From: CAYMGM01 sp964390005
GTDB taxonomy: Bacteria; Pseudomonadota; Alphaproteobacteria; UBA9219
Direction of reading: 5' to 3'
Length of the DNA stretch: 64,000 nt
NCBI GenBank assembly: GCA_964390005.1
Contig: CAYMGM010000005.1
Span: 62,001 to 126,000, forward strand
Part shown: positions 17,250 to 26,161 of the stretch, one piece after another
Numbering within the stretch: the stretch's first letter is position 1
Layout of the letters: every line of letters starts with the position of its first letter
The notes under the pieces: model-generated
What the model was told of the DNA's origin: nothing
Databases searched by the model: none
What the model saw: only the letters and a program-made list of their open reading frames with translations
Translations under genes and position numbers: made by a program

Positions 17250-18620
17250 ATGGCGCGCGGACCACATTCTTCTCGTTCTAACGGCCTTTCCGAGCTGCAA
17301 TTAAGCCCGGAACAAATTCGCCATTTGCAACAAGAACTGATCACCAGCGGCAACTATAACGGCCCTGTCAATGGTCAAATGTCGGGCGCGGTGACAAGCG
17401 CTTTGACCGCCTATGGCAAAGTCTATGGCGCGATCCCGACCGACAATCCCGAGGCGATGCGCGCCTATCTGCAAAAACAAAGCCTCATCCCGCCCGAGCA
17501 GCAAGCGCCTGACGTCAAGCAAGCCTTGGCAACGCCGAGCAAACCCGCCGATACGCCGCCGACAATGCGCGAACGTGCGCGTGACATGCTTCATTTTTGG
17601 AAGAAAGAAGAGCCCGCACAGCCAGCAACACCGCCCGCGCCGGTTAAAGCGCAAGAAGCGATGGCATCCGGCCAAAACTATCCGCGGCAAGATGACCCCA
17701 CGATCGCACGCGGCGCTCGGTTTCATGACAATGTCGATGAACTGCGCGGCGAATTGAAAGACGGCCAACCGCGGCGCAACAATACGGCCGCTCTGCGTGG
17801 CGAGCAAAAAGATCCTGGGCTTGGCAATCTCGACGGAAAAATCGGCGATGCCTTAATGGACTATACCAATCAAAATGCGTCGCGCCGTTATTGGCGACAA
17901 GGTCAACCCTATGTCAAAGGCGGGCTCGACTGTTCGACCTTTACACGTGGAGCTCTTGGTGCCGTGGCCCAAAAACTGGAAAGAGAGGGCTTTGTCTCTT
18001 TAAATAAGGATCAGCTCAATACCTTCATGCAAGGCGCGTCAGAAACACAAATCGAGGAAGCCAACAGAGCCTGTGGACGGACACCTCAAGGGCTTAGGGC
18101 CGATCAAATCGATCTTTCAAAAATGAAGTCTGGTGATCTTTTAGGCCTACGGACATCGAGAACGCCCAACTTTGCAAAAGACCGAGACTTAAAAATCAGC
18201 CATGTCGTCGCTTTTGCACGAACAAGCGATGGTAAGGAATATATTATCGAAAGCGCCTCAAGCAAGGTCAACGGCAAGAACGGCGTCCGCGCAACCCCCG
18301 CGCAAGAGTGGATGGAAGCGCATGCCGGGGCCGCGTTTTATCAGGCAAGCCCCTACCAAGTCGCCATGACAAACAAAGGGCCGGAAAGCACGATGCTGGC
18401 CCAGGCAACACCAGCTCAAGCAAAACCGACGCAGCCAACAGCCCCAGCAGCAACGGCCCAAAAGCCCGTTCAGGTGGCTTCGGCTGAAAAACCGGCAGCC
18501 CCTACGGCGGCCAAGCCTACTGAAAGAAACAAAGAAATTCGGCAGCAAGCGAAACCAGCACAAAAATCCTTTCAGGTGGCTTCGAACGGCTTCTACACCC
18601 CCGGCTTTAACGATTTCTAA
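17250..18620 (+). CDS. Peptidoglycan-binding-like and NlpC/P60-type cysteine peptidase
   Basis: 456 residues. The N-terminus (about 10-75) resembles a peptidoglycan-binding helical domain (LQQELITSGNYNGPVNGQMS). A Pro/Ala/Gln-rich linker follows. Residues about 205-375 form a papain-like NlpC/P60 domain with the catalytic Cys in GGLDCSTF and a candidate catalytic His in KISHVVAFA. The tail is Ala/Pro/Gln-rich. This fold usually cuts stem-peptide or amide bonds in peptidoglycan. I see no signal peptide, so export would need another route, or the target may be cytoplasmic. A relative with similar layout is encoded at 20425-21480. Confidence 0.78.
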   Translation: MARGPHSSRSNGLSELQLSPEQIRHLQQELITSGNYNGPVNGQMSGAVTSALTAYGKVYGAIPTDNPEAMRAYLQKQSLIPPEQQAPDVKQALATPSKPADTPPTMRERARDMLHFWKKEEPAQPATPPAPVKAQEAMASGQNYPRQDDPTIARGARFHDNVDELRGELKDGQPRRNNTAALRGEQKDPGLGNLDGKIGDALMDYTNQNASRRYWRQGQPYVKGGLDCSTFTRGALGAVAQKLEREGFVSLNKDQLNTFMQGASETQIEEANRACGRTPQGLRADQIDLSKMKSGDLLGLRTSRTPNFAKDRDLKISHVVAFARTSDGKEYIIESASSKVNGKNGVRATPAQEWMEAHAGAAFYQASPYQVAMTNKGPESTMLAQATPAQAKPTQPTAPAATAQKPVQVASAEKPAAPTAAKPTERNKEIRQQAKPAQKSFQVASNGFYTPGFNDF

Positions 18621-18691
18621 TCGAACGCTTGGCGTCTTGGTCCTTTTTTTGCATACTCCTTTTCGGGGTCGAAAGAGGAGTGAGAAGATCT

Positions 18692-20428
18692 GTGACCAAA
18701 CGCCAAAAGACTCGTCAGCAGCCAAACGCACCGCGACAGACGATGGTGCCGCCCGCCCCTGAGCCAGAGGCACCAGACCCCGCCCGTTGGGAAAAAGCAA
18801 CAGACACGTGCCGCGCCTTCCTGCAGTCTAACCCCAACCATATCGGCGCGCTTCATTTTATGGGCGGCGCAGCCTATCGCGCGGGCCGTTTGGATGAAGC
18901 AGCAGGGTATCTTACCCGTGCCTTGGCTATCGAGCCTTCGAATGTCGGCCTTTTGTCAAATTATGCTTTGATCTTGCTGGCCGCGCATAAAAACGATCTG
19001 GCCATCGCCCCGTTACGCGCCGTTATCCAAGCCAAACCGCAGGACGCCCTTGCCCACTACCTTTTAGGCAACGCCCTGAAAGACCACGGTTTTGCGGTGC
19101 GTCAACACGACCTTATTGAAGAGGCGCTCGCGCATTATCAAATTGCCACCAGCATCAACCCCGCTTATGGCAGCGCTTTCAACAATTGGGGGGTGGCCTT
19201 GCTGGATCTTGGGCGCGTCCCCGCGGCCGAAGTTTGCTTTCGTAAGGCCATGGCCTTGCTACCCGAAGATCCGCAACCGATCAACAATCTAGCCATCACA
19301 ACGCGCCTGCTTGGCCATGCCGCCGAAAGCGCCGCGCTGTGCCGCGACGCAATCGCGCGCCGCCCCGGCTATCACGAGGCGCTGAACAATCTGGCCAATG
19401 CGCTGAAAGATCTAGGCGACTTACAAGGTGCGGCTGATGCCTATGCCGAGGCCTGTCGGCTAATGCCCGCCAACCCATCGTACCGATGCAATCTGGCGCT
19501 CGCTCTGCTGGGGCTGGGCCAATACAAAGAAGGCTGGGCCGCTTATGAATCGCGCAAAAAAACGCCCGAACTTGCCTTTGCCCAACCGCACTTTTCGCAA
19601 CCTGTTTGGCAAGGCCAATCCGACCCCGGCAAAACGCTTCTCATCTATGCCGAACAAGGCTTTGGCGATACGCTGCAATTTTGTCGCTATGCCACCAAAG
19701 CCGCCCAAGAAAAAGGCCTGCATGTTTGGTTGAATGTGCCGCCTGCTTTGGCGCGTCTGGTCCGCACCTTGCCCGGCATTGACGGCGTTGTCACCGATGG
19801 CGATCCGTTGCCTGCGTTTGATTATCATTGCGCGATGCTGAGCCTGCCTTTCGCTTTTCAAACCAACGTTGAAGATATTCCCAATCCGGGGCCTTATCTT
19901 TTCGCTTCCGACGAAGATCAAGCGCACTGGCGGGCGCGGCTAGCTGGCGAGAAGATAACTGGTCTCAAGGTTGGGCTTGTCTGGTCGGGGCTGCCGCGCA
20001 AGCAATCGGCCGATCTGACTTATACGGATAAAACGCGCTCTCTAACAGCTGAAGCCTTTCGCCCACTGATGAGCGTCTCTGACGTTCATTTTTTCAGCTT
20101 GCAAAAAATAGGCGAAAAACCACCCGCCGATTTTACCGTTTTCGACTGGATGGACGCTTGCAATGATTTTGCCGATACGGCAGGGCTTGTTATGAATCTT
20201 GACCTTGTGATCACCGTCGATACGTCCGTTGCCCATCTAGCAGGCGCGTTAGGCAAACCAGTCTGGATTCTCAATCGTTTTAATGGGTGCTGGCGTTGGT
20301 TTAAAGACCGCGAGGACAGCCCCTGGTACGATACGGTGCGCCTGTTCAATCAAACGAGCTATGGGGACTGGGGTGACGTGATCAAACGCGTTCGTTTTGC
20401 CCTTCAGGAGCGAGCCCAAAGCGCTTAA
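18692..20428 (+). CDS. TPR protein with GT9-like glycosyltransferase domain
   Basis: 578 residues from the GTG at 18692. An in-frame GTG at 18680 or TTG at 18629 is possible, and the AAAGAGGAG upstream does not settle it. The N-terminal half (about 30-300) has at least six tetratricopeptide repeats (ALAIEPSNVGLLSNYALILL type). The C-terminal half (about 310-570) matches the GT9/heptosyltransferase-like fold that often follows TPRs (AEQGFGDTLQFCRYA, VGLVWSG, VITVDTSVAHLAGALGKP). Such proteins are thought to glycosylate proteins or glycans in the cytoplasm. It is 71 bases after the NlpC/P60 gene and its stop overlaps the next, convergent gene by three bases. Confidence 0.87.
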   Translation: MTKRQKTRQQPNAPRQTMVPPAPEPEAPDPARWEKATDTCRAFLQSNPNHIGALHFMGGAAYRAGRLDEAAGYLTRALAIEPSNVGLLSNYALILLAAHKNDLAIAPLRAVIQAKPQDALAHYLLGNALKDHGFAVRQHDLIEEALAHYQIATSINPAYGSAFNNWGVALLDLGRVPAAEVCFRKAMALLPEDPQPINNLAITTRLLGHAAESAALCRDAIARRPGYHEALNNLANALKDLGDLQGAADAYAEACRLMPANPSYRCNLALALLGLGQYKEGWAAYESRKKTPELAFAQPHFSQPVWQGQSDPGKTLLIYAEQGFGDTLQFCRYATKAAQEKGLHVWLNVPPALARLVRTLPGIDGVVTDGDPLPAFDYHCAMLSLPFAFQTNVEDIPNPGPYLFASDEDQAHWRARLAGEKITGLKVGLVWSGLPRKQSADLTYTDKTRSLTAEAFRPLMSVSDVHFFSLQKIGEKPPADFTVFDWMDACNDFADTAGLVMNLDLVITVDTSVAHLAGALGKPVWILNRFNGCWRWFKDREDSPWYDTVRLFNQTSYGDWGDVIKRVRFALQERAQSA

Positions 20429-21480
20429 TTCATCGCCATCGCGAAACCGTGCGCACGTTGACGTTGAGCTTGGGCATAACGCGGATAAGCCTGCTTCTTT
20501 TCGGGTTCTTTCTTTTCCGGCACGCTCTCAAGCTGACGCTGTTTTGCCGTTTGGTCTGCCATCTGAGTCGGCGCGGCGAGATCCATTTTATACACATTAT
20601 TCGCGGCAAACATGGCACCTTCGCGATTGCCATGGCGATAAACTGTGTAATGGGGGCGCGACGCCGCATAGCCGGGGCCCGGGTAGACGCCTTGATCACG
20701 GCTGCTACCGCCACGTTGCCTAAAATCCGAAATGAAAGAACCATTTTGGTTGCACATCGCAATATGGCCGCTGGGATTACCGCCTTTATAGGGTTGAACA
20801 ACGGCGATATCGCCTGGTTGAGGCGTATAACCATTGCTAAGATCAACTTTTTCAAACCCAGCGCGTTTAAGAAAACCGCCATAATCTTTGGCATCTTCAG
20901 GATAATAAGAAGCGAACTCTTTTAACCCGCCCTTAATCAAGGCCTTGCGCACAGACAAAGCGCACGCGCTATCGGACGTGATCTTGCTGGCAGGCACACG
21001 GCTTTCGATATTCGCAATGGCGTTATCAACATGAAAAGCCTGGGCTTTTTGGGGTTCTTGTGGAACGAACGGTTTGGGCGCGCGGGCAATTTCCGGTTTT
21101 GCCTCCGACTGGGGAAGGGGTTTAGGCTGCGCAATTTCAGACGCTTTTACGGGCTCACGTACGGCCGCAGGGGCAGGTTGATCTGTATGCTCTTCGCGCG
21201 GTGCCGCAGGCGCTGCCTCTTCCATGCCCAAAGCATGGCGAACGCTTTTTAGGGCCGGAGCTGTATTTTCCGACAACCAGCGTTTAAAGGCGCGACGGCT
21301 GTTTTCACCAAACTTGCCATCGGCAGAGCCTTCATAGCCATGTTTTTTGAGTTCTTTTTGCAGAGAGCGCGTCGTACGGTCAAAGCCTTTGCCGTCTTCT
21401 TGCAGCTTATAGCCCTGCTTGTTCAGAAGTTCCTGAACTTTCTTAACGGAATCTGAATCGATATAATTTGAAAGCCACAT
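20425..21480 (-). CDS. Peptidoglycan-binding domain and CHAP/NlpC-like amidase
   Basis: 351 residues from the ATG at 21480, which has AGGAG upstream on the minus strand. A longer frame to 21543 lacks such a site. A peptidoglycan-binding domain (about 5-70, LQKELKKHGYEGSADGKFG) is followed by a Pro/Glu/Lys-rich linker and a cysteine amidase domain (about 165-300). The putative catalytic Cys is in SDSACALSVRKAL, with PGDIAVVQ and the His in PSGHIAM, a CHAP-like arrangement. There is no signal peptide. It is probably a wall-active enzyme related in plan to the product of 17250-18620, and the TPR-GT9 gene lies between the two. Confidence 0.8.
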   Translation of the reverse strand: MWLSNYIDSDSVKKVQELLNKQGYKLQEDGKGFDRTTRSLQKELKKHGYEGSADGKFGENSRRAFKRWLSENTAPALKSVRHALGMEEAAPAAPREEHTDQPAPAAVREPVKASEIAQPKPLPQSEAKPEIARAPKPFVPQEPQKAQAFHVDNAIANIESRVPASKITSDSACALSVRKALIKGGLKEFASYYPEDAKDYGGFLKRAGFEKVDLSNGYTPQPGDIAVVQPYKGGNPSGHIAMCNQNGSFISDFRQRGGSSRDQGVYPGPGYAASRPHYTVYRHGNREGAMFAANNVYKMDLAAPTQMADQTAKQRQLESVPEKKEPEKKQAYPRYAQAQRQRAHGFAMAMN

Positions 21481-21646
21481 GTCGGCTCTCCTATATCTAA
21501 ATTCATTTAAACGAACGGTTTCAATCGATACAATTTTATTCAATCTTGTCTTTATTCTAAGGCAAATGCGGTTAAAGAATTGTTAGAATTCGCCCCTTGC
21601 AAGCAAAAAAATACTTTCAAAAGCAGAGGGAGGCTTAAAAGACAAG

Positions 21647-22903
21647 CTATCGGATCTCAACCCAAGGCTTAAGCGCCAAAGGCAGACATAAGGCGCTTGA
21701 AGCGCACATAATGTCTTCCAGCGCGAAGGGCGCAAAAGAAAACCGCATTTCGTCGTGGTGCCTTAAGACATCCGAAGACACAGCGCTGCCATTATAAAGC
21801 ACTTCGTTATTTATTTTCAAAATGCGCCGCCACATTTTTTGCGCACGATTTTGAAATCCCATATCACGAAAAACGCGCATGACACTTTCTTGATCTTGAT
21901 ACCCATGCGCGACATGCGCCAAGAACGCCGCATTCGAAAGTCCCGGCGCTTCCTGCGTTTCACGCTGCAACCCGGCAAGCGCTGGCGGCATTTGCACACT
22001 GTAAATCATGTTCATGCCCGTCCAGCTAGCTTCTGTCAAAGCCAACGGACCGATCCGGCGCGTTGTTGTATAAAGCGCGCCATCCACCAGCCACGATGCC
22101 TTTTCGCCTTCGCTGCGATGGCGACGACACGCCGCCCGCAAAGCGCTGACCTCAGCCGTCGAAAAAGGATCGTGCGGCGCGCGTTGATCGACGCTTTGCG
22201 CATAGACCGCGCCGTCGCGCCAAACAACGGCGCGTTGCTCAAGACTACGCGCCAACAGCTTTTGAACGGGCGCAGGCGCATCGGCAAAATCAAGCGGACA
22301 GCAACGAACCAGATTGCCTTCGTGACAAGGGTCTTCGCAGGCCAGAATCAGCGCATCGGCATAGCAAGCGTCGTTCAATCCGGCAACTTCGTAGGTTTCA
22401 TCGTACGTCGCGCCAAACAAGGTCATAAAATGGCCCGGCGCGATCAAGTCGCGTTCAATCAATTGGCGGGCCAAAATCTCTTGCTTCGTCTGACAGGTCG
22501 GACAGGATTGCGCCGATGAAATCATCCAGACAATCGGCGATCCCTCGCCGCGTCGTTCAAGTTTATAAAGTAGCAATCGACGTATCAGTTCTTCAATCGC
22601 ATCGGGCTGCATCGCGCGATCTTCGGCATGTTGACTGGCAATGCCGCTGGCCAGCACATTGTTCCCGCGCATCGGCGCGACGGTACTAACAGATCCATCG
22701 GGAAGACTGATCGCCAACACAGCGCCAAACGGACCACCGCGTGGCATCGCGCCGGAAACAGGATTGCCAAAATCGTCTAAGAGGCTTTCTCCCGCCGCGT
22801 TATGCGTCACGTTGTCATAGGCAAAGCGATCCGCATCGGCAAGCAAGGCATGCAGATTATTGATCAGCCGTGGCGACACGGATGGAAAATTATAAAACAG
22901 CAT
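21647..22903 (-). CDS. Double-domain cytidine-deaminase-fold protein
   Basis: 418 residues. The first half carries the zinc-deaminase signature: GGPFGAVLA, then His92-Ala-Glu94, then SCPTC with Cys134 and Cys137, as in guanine/cytosine/tRNA adenosine deaminases. The second half repeats the fold's landmarks (VVWRDGAVYAQ, FSTAEVSALRAA, PLALTEASWTGMNMIY) but lacks the His and both Cys, so it looks like a degenerate deaminase copy. A helical C-terminal region (about 315-418) is unrecognised. One active and one inactive half recalls tandem deaminases that use the dead copy for binding. The substrate is unknown. There is no signal peptide. The gene stands alone. Confidence 0.72.
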   Translation of the reverse strand: MLFYNFPSVSPRLINNLHALLADADRFAYDNVTHNAAGESLLDDFGNPVSGAMPRGGPFGAVLAISLPDGSVSTVAPMRGNNVLASGIASQHAEDRAMQPDAIEELIRRLLLYKLERRGEGSPIVWMISSAQSCPTCQTKQEILARQLIERDLIAPGHFMTLFGATYDETYEVAGLNDACYADALILACEDPCHEGNLVRCCPLDFADAPAPVQKLLARSLEQRAVVWRDGAVYAQSVDQRAPHDPFSTAEVSALRAACRRHRSEGEKASWLVDGALYTTTRRIGPLALTEASWTGMNMIYSVQMPPALAGLQRETQEAPGLSNAAFLAHVAHGYQDQESVMRVFRDMGFQNRAQKMWRRILKINNEVLYNGSAVSSDVLRHHDEMRFSFAPFALEDIMCASSALCLPLALKPWVEIR

Positions 22904-22916
22904 GCATCGGCTCTTT

Positions 22917-22938
22917 AGAGATCTCGTGATAGAGATCT
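22917..22938 (-). promoter_or_regulatory. Repeated AGAGATCT close to the deaminase start
   Basis: AGAGATCT occurs at 22917-22924 and again at 22931-22938. The first lies in a perfect palindrome, GAGATCTC. The pair is 14-35 bases upstream of the start codon at 22903 on the minus strand, where a repressor or ribosome-site structure could act. A regulatory role is inferred from position. Confidence 0.25.
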
Positions 22939-22986
22939 TCTATTTTACCTGCTATTTTTTACGAAAAAATTGAGAATAGATAAAAT

Positions 22987-24777
22987 CTATCTTTCTTTTT
23001 TCGCAGTTTCCGCACGTGCGTTATCAAGGATCTTATGGATTTCCGCTTCGTCGTTTTGCGACAAAACAATCTCGGCCAGGCGGCGCGCTTCATCCAAGGA
23101 TGTCTCTCGTATGCGTTGCTTAATCAGCGGCAAACGCGCCGGAACCATAGAAAAAGATCGCAAACCAAGACCTAAAAGCAACGCCGTTGCTTGCGGATTG
23201 CTGGCCATTTCGCCGCACAAGCTCACAGGCTTTCCCGCCCGCCAAGCCGCGGCGATTGTAAATTGAATAAGCCGCAACACGCCGGGATGGAAAGAATCGT
23301 AAAGATCCGCCACACGGTCGTCTGCACGATCAATCGCCAGCGTGTATTGCGTCAGATCATTGCTGCCGATGGAAAAGAAATCGCAAACCTCGGCCAAAGC
23401 GTCTGCCGCCAAGGCCGCGCCCGGAATTTCGATCATCGCGCCCAAAGGCGGCGGCGCGGCGGGGATTTTATATCCCTTACGCCGCAGTTTCGTTGCCAGT
23501 TGCCCCATGCGTTGCCGCACCGCGCGAATTTGATGTGCCGAGGAGACCATCGGCACAAGAATACGCACGGGCCCATGTTCGGAAGCGCGCAAAGCCGCCG
23601 CCAGTTGTGCGTCCAACAACGCAGGCATCTTAAGCCCCAAACGAATAGCGCGAAGACCCAAAGCCGGATTGACGCTTTCGCCAATCGCCGCGCCCAAGGC
23701 CGAAGCCAGTTTTTCGCCGCCAACGTCCAGCGTGCGCACGGTCACGGGGCGACCCTTCATCGTCTCGACCAGTTCGCGCAGCGTCTCGTATTGTTCGTTT
23801 TCGTCCGGCAACGTCGGGCGATTCATAAATTGAAATTCCGTCCGCAACAGACCAATGCCTTCGGCACCAGCTTCTAACGCTTGCGTCGCTTCGCGCGGAA
23901 TTTCCAAGTTCGCTTCCAACGCAACGCCCGATCCGTCTTTGGTCACAGACGGCAAGTCGCTAAAAGTCTTCATGCGCCGCGCAGCGTCACGGGCCAGACG
24001 CTGAGATTCCGCGCGCGCTTTTTGAATGCGCTCAGCCGTCGGACGAATGACAATCTCGCCGCGCTCGCCGTCAATGATAATCTTATCGCCCGTCGCAACG
24101 CCGCTGATCAAAGCCGCGACGCCCAAAACGGCAGGCAACCGCATCGCGCGCGCCATGATGGCCGCATGACCTTCCGCGCCGCCCAGAACCGCGGCAAAGC
24201 CCGCAATCCGGTCGCGGTTCATCAGCGCCGTATCAGCAGGCGTGATATCTTCGGCGATGATAATGCTGCCCGCGGGCGCTTCCGCAAACGGATTATAGGT
24301 TTGTTCAAGCAAGTTACGGATCACGCGCCCGCCGACTTCGCGGACGTCGCCGCTACGCGCCGCCAGATACGGATCGCCCATCGCCGCAAAACTGGCAGCC
24401 AACGCGCCAATTTGACGCTGAACGGCGGCTTCGGCGTTAATGCGCTCGCCACGGATCAAATCTTCGATGCCGCGCACCAAACGCGAGCCTTCCAGCATGC
24501 CGCGATAAGCTTCGATCAACAGACCGATATCTTCCGCCGCGCCTGTCGGCAAGGTTTCTGTTTTTTGCTTCAGCTGGACAAGCTGGTGCTGCGCTTTTGT
24601 CACCGCCGCATGAAAGCGTTTTAATTCTTTATCGATCTGCGCCGGTGATAACAAATATTCGGGCACCGGAAAGCCCGATTGATCGATCACAAAGGCAGGG
24701 CCGATGGCGATGCCGGGCGAAACGCCAATGCCGGTCAGCACTTTCTCGCCAGCGTCTTTTTTCTCACTCGTTTTCAT
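22987..24777 (-). CDS. ptsI: PTS enzyme I (phosphoenolpyruvate-protein phosphotransferase)
   Basis: 596 residues from the ATG at 24777 (GGAGGG upstream on the minus strand). It autophosphorylates from phosphoenolpyruvate and passes phosphate to HPr. The phospho-His is His204 in GGAEGHAAIMARAM, and the PEP-binding barrel shows GIGLLRTEFQFMNR, TLDVGGEKLA, FSIGSNDLTQYTLAIDR and the catalytic Cys in LCGEMASNP. There is no N-terminal GAF domain, so it is EI rather than the nitrogen-type PtsP. The gene begins 14 bases inside the HPr gene, implying translational coupling. No sugar-specific EIIB or EIIC is present, which points to a regulatory phosphorelay. Confidence 0.95.
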   Translation of the reverse strand: MKTSEKKDAGEKVLTGIGVSPGIAIGPAFVIDQSGFPVPEYLLSPAQIDKELKRFHAAVTKAQHQLVQLKQKTETLPTGAAEDIGLLIEAYRGMLEGSRLVRGIEDLIRGERINAEAAVQRQIGALAASFAAMGDPYLAARSGDVREVGGRVIRNLLEQTYNPFAEAPAGSIIIAEDITPADTALMNRDRIAGFAAVLGGAEGHAAIMARAMRLPAVLGVAALISGVATGDKIIIDGERGEIVIRPTAERIQKARAESQRLARDAARRMKTFSDLPSVTKDGSGVALEANLEIPREATQALEAGAEGIGLLRTEFQFMNRPTLPDENEQYETLRELVETMKGRPVTVRTLDVGGEKLASALGAAIGESVNPALGLRAIRLGLKMPALLDAQLAAALRASEHGPVRILVPMVSSAHQIRAVRQRMGQLATKLRRKGYKIPAAPPPLGAMIEIPGAALAADALAEVCDFFSIGSNDLTQYTLAIDRADDRVADLYDSFHPGVLRLIQFTIAAAWRAGKPVSLCGEMASNPQATALLLGLGLRSFSMVPARLPLIKQRIRETSLDEARRLAEIVLSQNDEAEIHKILDNARAETAKKER

Positions 24778-25093
24778 CAAACCCTCCAGCAATCAAATCG
24801 ACGGCGGCTTGCAAAGCGGCAGAGGCGTCGCTTCCCTTGGCACACACGCGCACGCGCGCGCCTTGGCTAGCCGCCAGCATCATCAGCCCCATGATCGATC
24901 GCGCCGAAACGCGCATATCGCCATAAGCCAGTTCCATCTCGCAAGCAAAAGGCGTCAACACGCGCACCAGCTTGGCGGCGGCGCGGGCATGAAGGCCTCG
25001 TTTATTGACAATGGTGACAACGTCACAAAGTTCTTCAACGTCTGAAACGGCTTCGTCCCAGCCGCCGCCACCCAAAAAAGAGTTCTGTCGCAT
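24764..25093 (-). CDS. ptsH: HPr phosphocarrier protein
   Basis: 109 residues, about 20 longer at the N-terminus than typical HPr. The phospho-His is His35 in NKRGLHARAAAKLV, and the regulatory serine is Ser66 in ARSIMGLMML. HPr takes phosphate from enzyme I and gives it to EIIA. Keeping the Ser site suggests HPr kinase control, but no hprK lies in this window. It sits seven bases downstream of the EIIA gene and overlaps ptsI. Confidence 0.94.
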   Translation of the reverse strand: MRQNSFLGGGGWDEAVSDVEELCDVVTIVNKRGLHARAAAKLVRVLTPFACEMELAYGDMRVSARSIMGLMMLAASQGARVRVCAKGSDASAALQAAVDLIAGGFDENE

Positions 25094-25100
25094 GGTGTCG

Positions 25101-25511
25101 TTATAACTCCGCAGGAGGCGCCAAATTCTCGGTCACAAGTTGAATATAACGACGGCCCGCGGCTTCGGCTTCGCGCACGGCATCCAAAAGCGGCGTTTGC
25201 GCCCGGATCTGGGCCAATTTGATGAGCATCGGCAAATTAACCCCAGCCAAAACCACCGCGCTGGTCCGCGGCATAACGGACAAAGCCAAATTACTGGGCG
25301 TGCCGCCAAACATATCGGTCAACAGCACAACACCATCGCCCGCGTTCACATCGCGGATCGCGTTCAAGATCGCCGTGCGGCAGACATCCATATCATCGTC
25401 ATCGTTGACGGCAATGGCCATCGCTTGAGGCTGAGCGCCGACAATGCGGTTAAGCGTGCCAAGCATCTCAGCGCCAATCGCCCCGTGAGTGACAACAATC
25501 ATCCCAAACAT
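25101..25511 (-). CDS. PTS EIIA component, mannose/fructose family
   Basis: 136 residues, a single EIIA-Man domain. The phosphorylated His is His9 in VVTHGAIGAEML, and LLTDMFGGTPSNLA is the family signature around the active site. In alphaproteobacteria this stand-alone EIIA ends a phosphorelay from EI and HPr and acts as a regulator rather than a transporter part. It has a strong AAGGAGG ribosome-binding site and is the first gene of the three-gene operon. Confidence 0.95.
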   Translation of the reverse strand: MFGMIVVTHGAIGAEMLGTLNRIVGAQPQAMAIAVNDDDDMDVCRTAILNAIRDVNAGDGVVLLTDMFGGTPSNLALSVMPRTSAVVLAGVNLPMLIKLAQIRAQTPLLDAVREAEAAGRRYIQLVTENLAPPAEL

Positions 25512-25741
25512 GGCTATGGCCTCCTTACGTGAAAAAAATGAAAACGAGCCGAAGCCCGTTTTGGCGTATCAAAGCTTGTCAGCCAAGACGCTGCTTGGCT
25601 ATAACGAAAAACAGGGTCAAAATGCAAGAAAACTCTAGGATCTTGCGCTAGATAAGAGCAAGCTTTTTCAGCATCCGTCTTTTCTGCCTTGCCTTTTTTA
25701 GGCAGGAACGATCCCACACAAAGGTAGGCACACCCCTTCCC

Positions 25742-26161
25742 ATGACCCGAAGATCCTTGATCCCACCCGCGCCGTTTCCCCAAAAACGCCCGCGCCGCCA
25801 AGAAACGGGAGGCCGCGCCTATCGCCTGGGCCTGTGGGCCGAGCGTTTTTGCCTGCTTTCATTAAGACTAAAAGGCTATCGCCTTGTCGCGCGGCGCGTC
25901 CGCACACCCTTTGGCGAGATCGATTTGATCGTGACCCGTGGCGAGGCGCTTGTCTTGGTCGAAGTCAAGGCGCGCGATTCCCTGACTGCCGCGGCTGAGG
26001 CCCTGGGCCCCGCGCAACGCCAGCGCCTGGTCCGCGCCGCAGGCTTTATCATGGCGCGTTACCCCGCCTATCAGAACAAAACCTTGCGCTTTGATTTCAT
26101 GCTGGTGGCGCGCTGGCATTGGCCGGTTCATCTTCCCAATGCGTGGGATGGCTCGCTTTAA
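25742..26161 (+). CDS. YraN family (UPF0102) nuclease-like protein
   Basis: 139 residues. The restriction-endonuclease-like core is visible: GLWAERFCLLSLRLKGY, then FGEIDLIV and LVLVEVKAR, giving the D-ExK pattern of the fold. Members are proposed to act on DNA or Holliday junctions, but the physiological role is unsettled. The N-terminal ~20 residues are a Pro/Arg-rich extension. It diverges from the PTS operon across 230 bases and overlaps the convergent SDR gene by four bases. Confidence 0.9.
   Translation: MTRRSLIPPAPFPQKRPRRQETGGRAYRLGLWAERFCLLSLRLKGYRLVARRVRTPFGEIDLIVTRGEALVLVEVKARDSLTAAAEALGPAQRQRLVRAAGFIMARYPAYQNKTLRFDFMLVARWHWPVHLPNAWDGSL

Noticed and set aside
22975..22991. ATAGAT-AAA-ATCTAT hairpin at the ptsI stop
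   Set aside because: Six AT-rich pairs overlapping the stop codon with a distant T-run; too weak to count as a terminator.
21839..24624. Plus-strand frames of about 225-250 codons opposite the deaminase-like gene and ptsI
   Set aside because: The minus-strand products are clear families; the opposite frames have no motifs.
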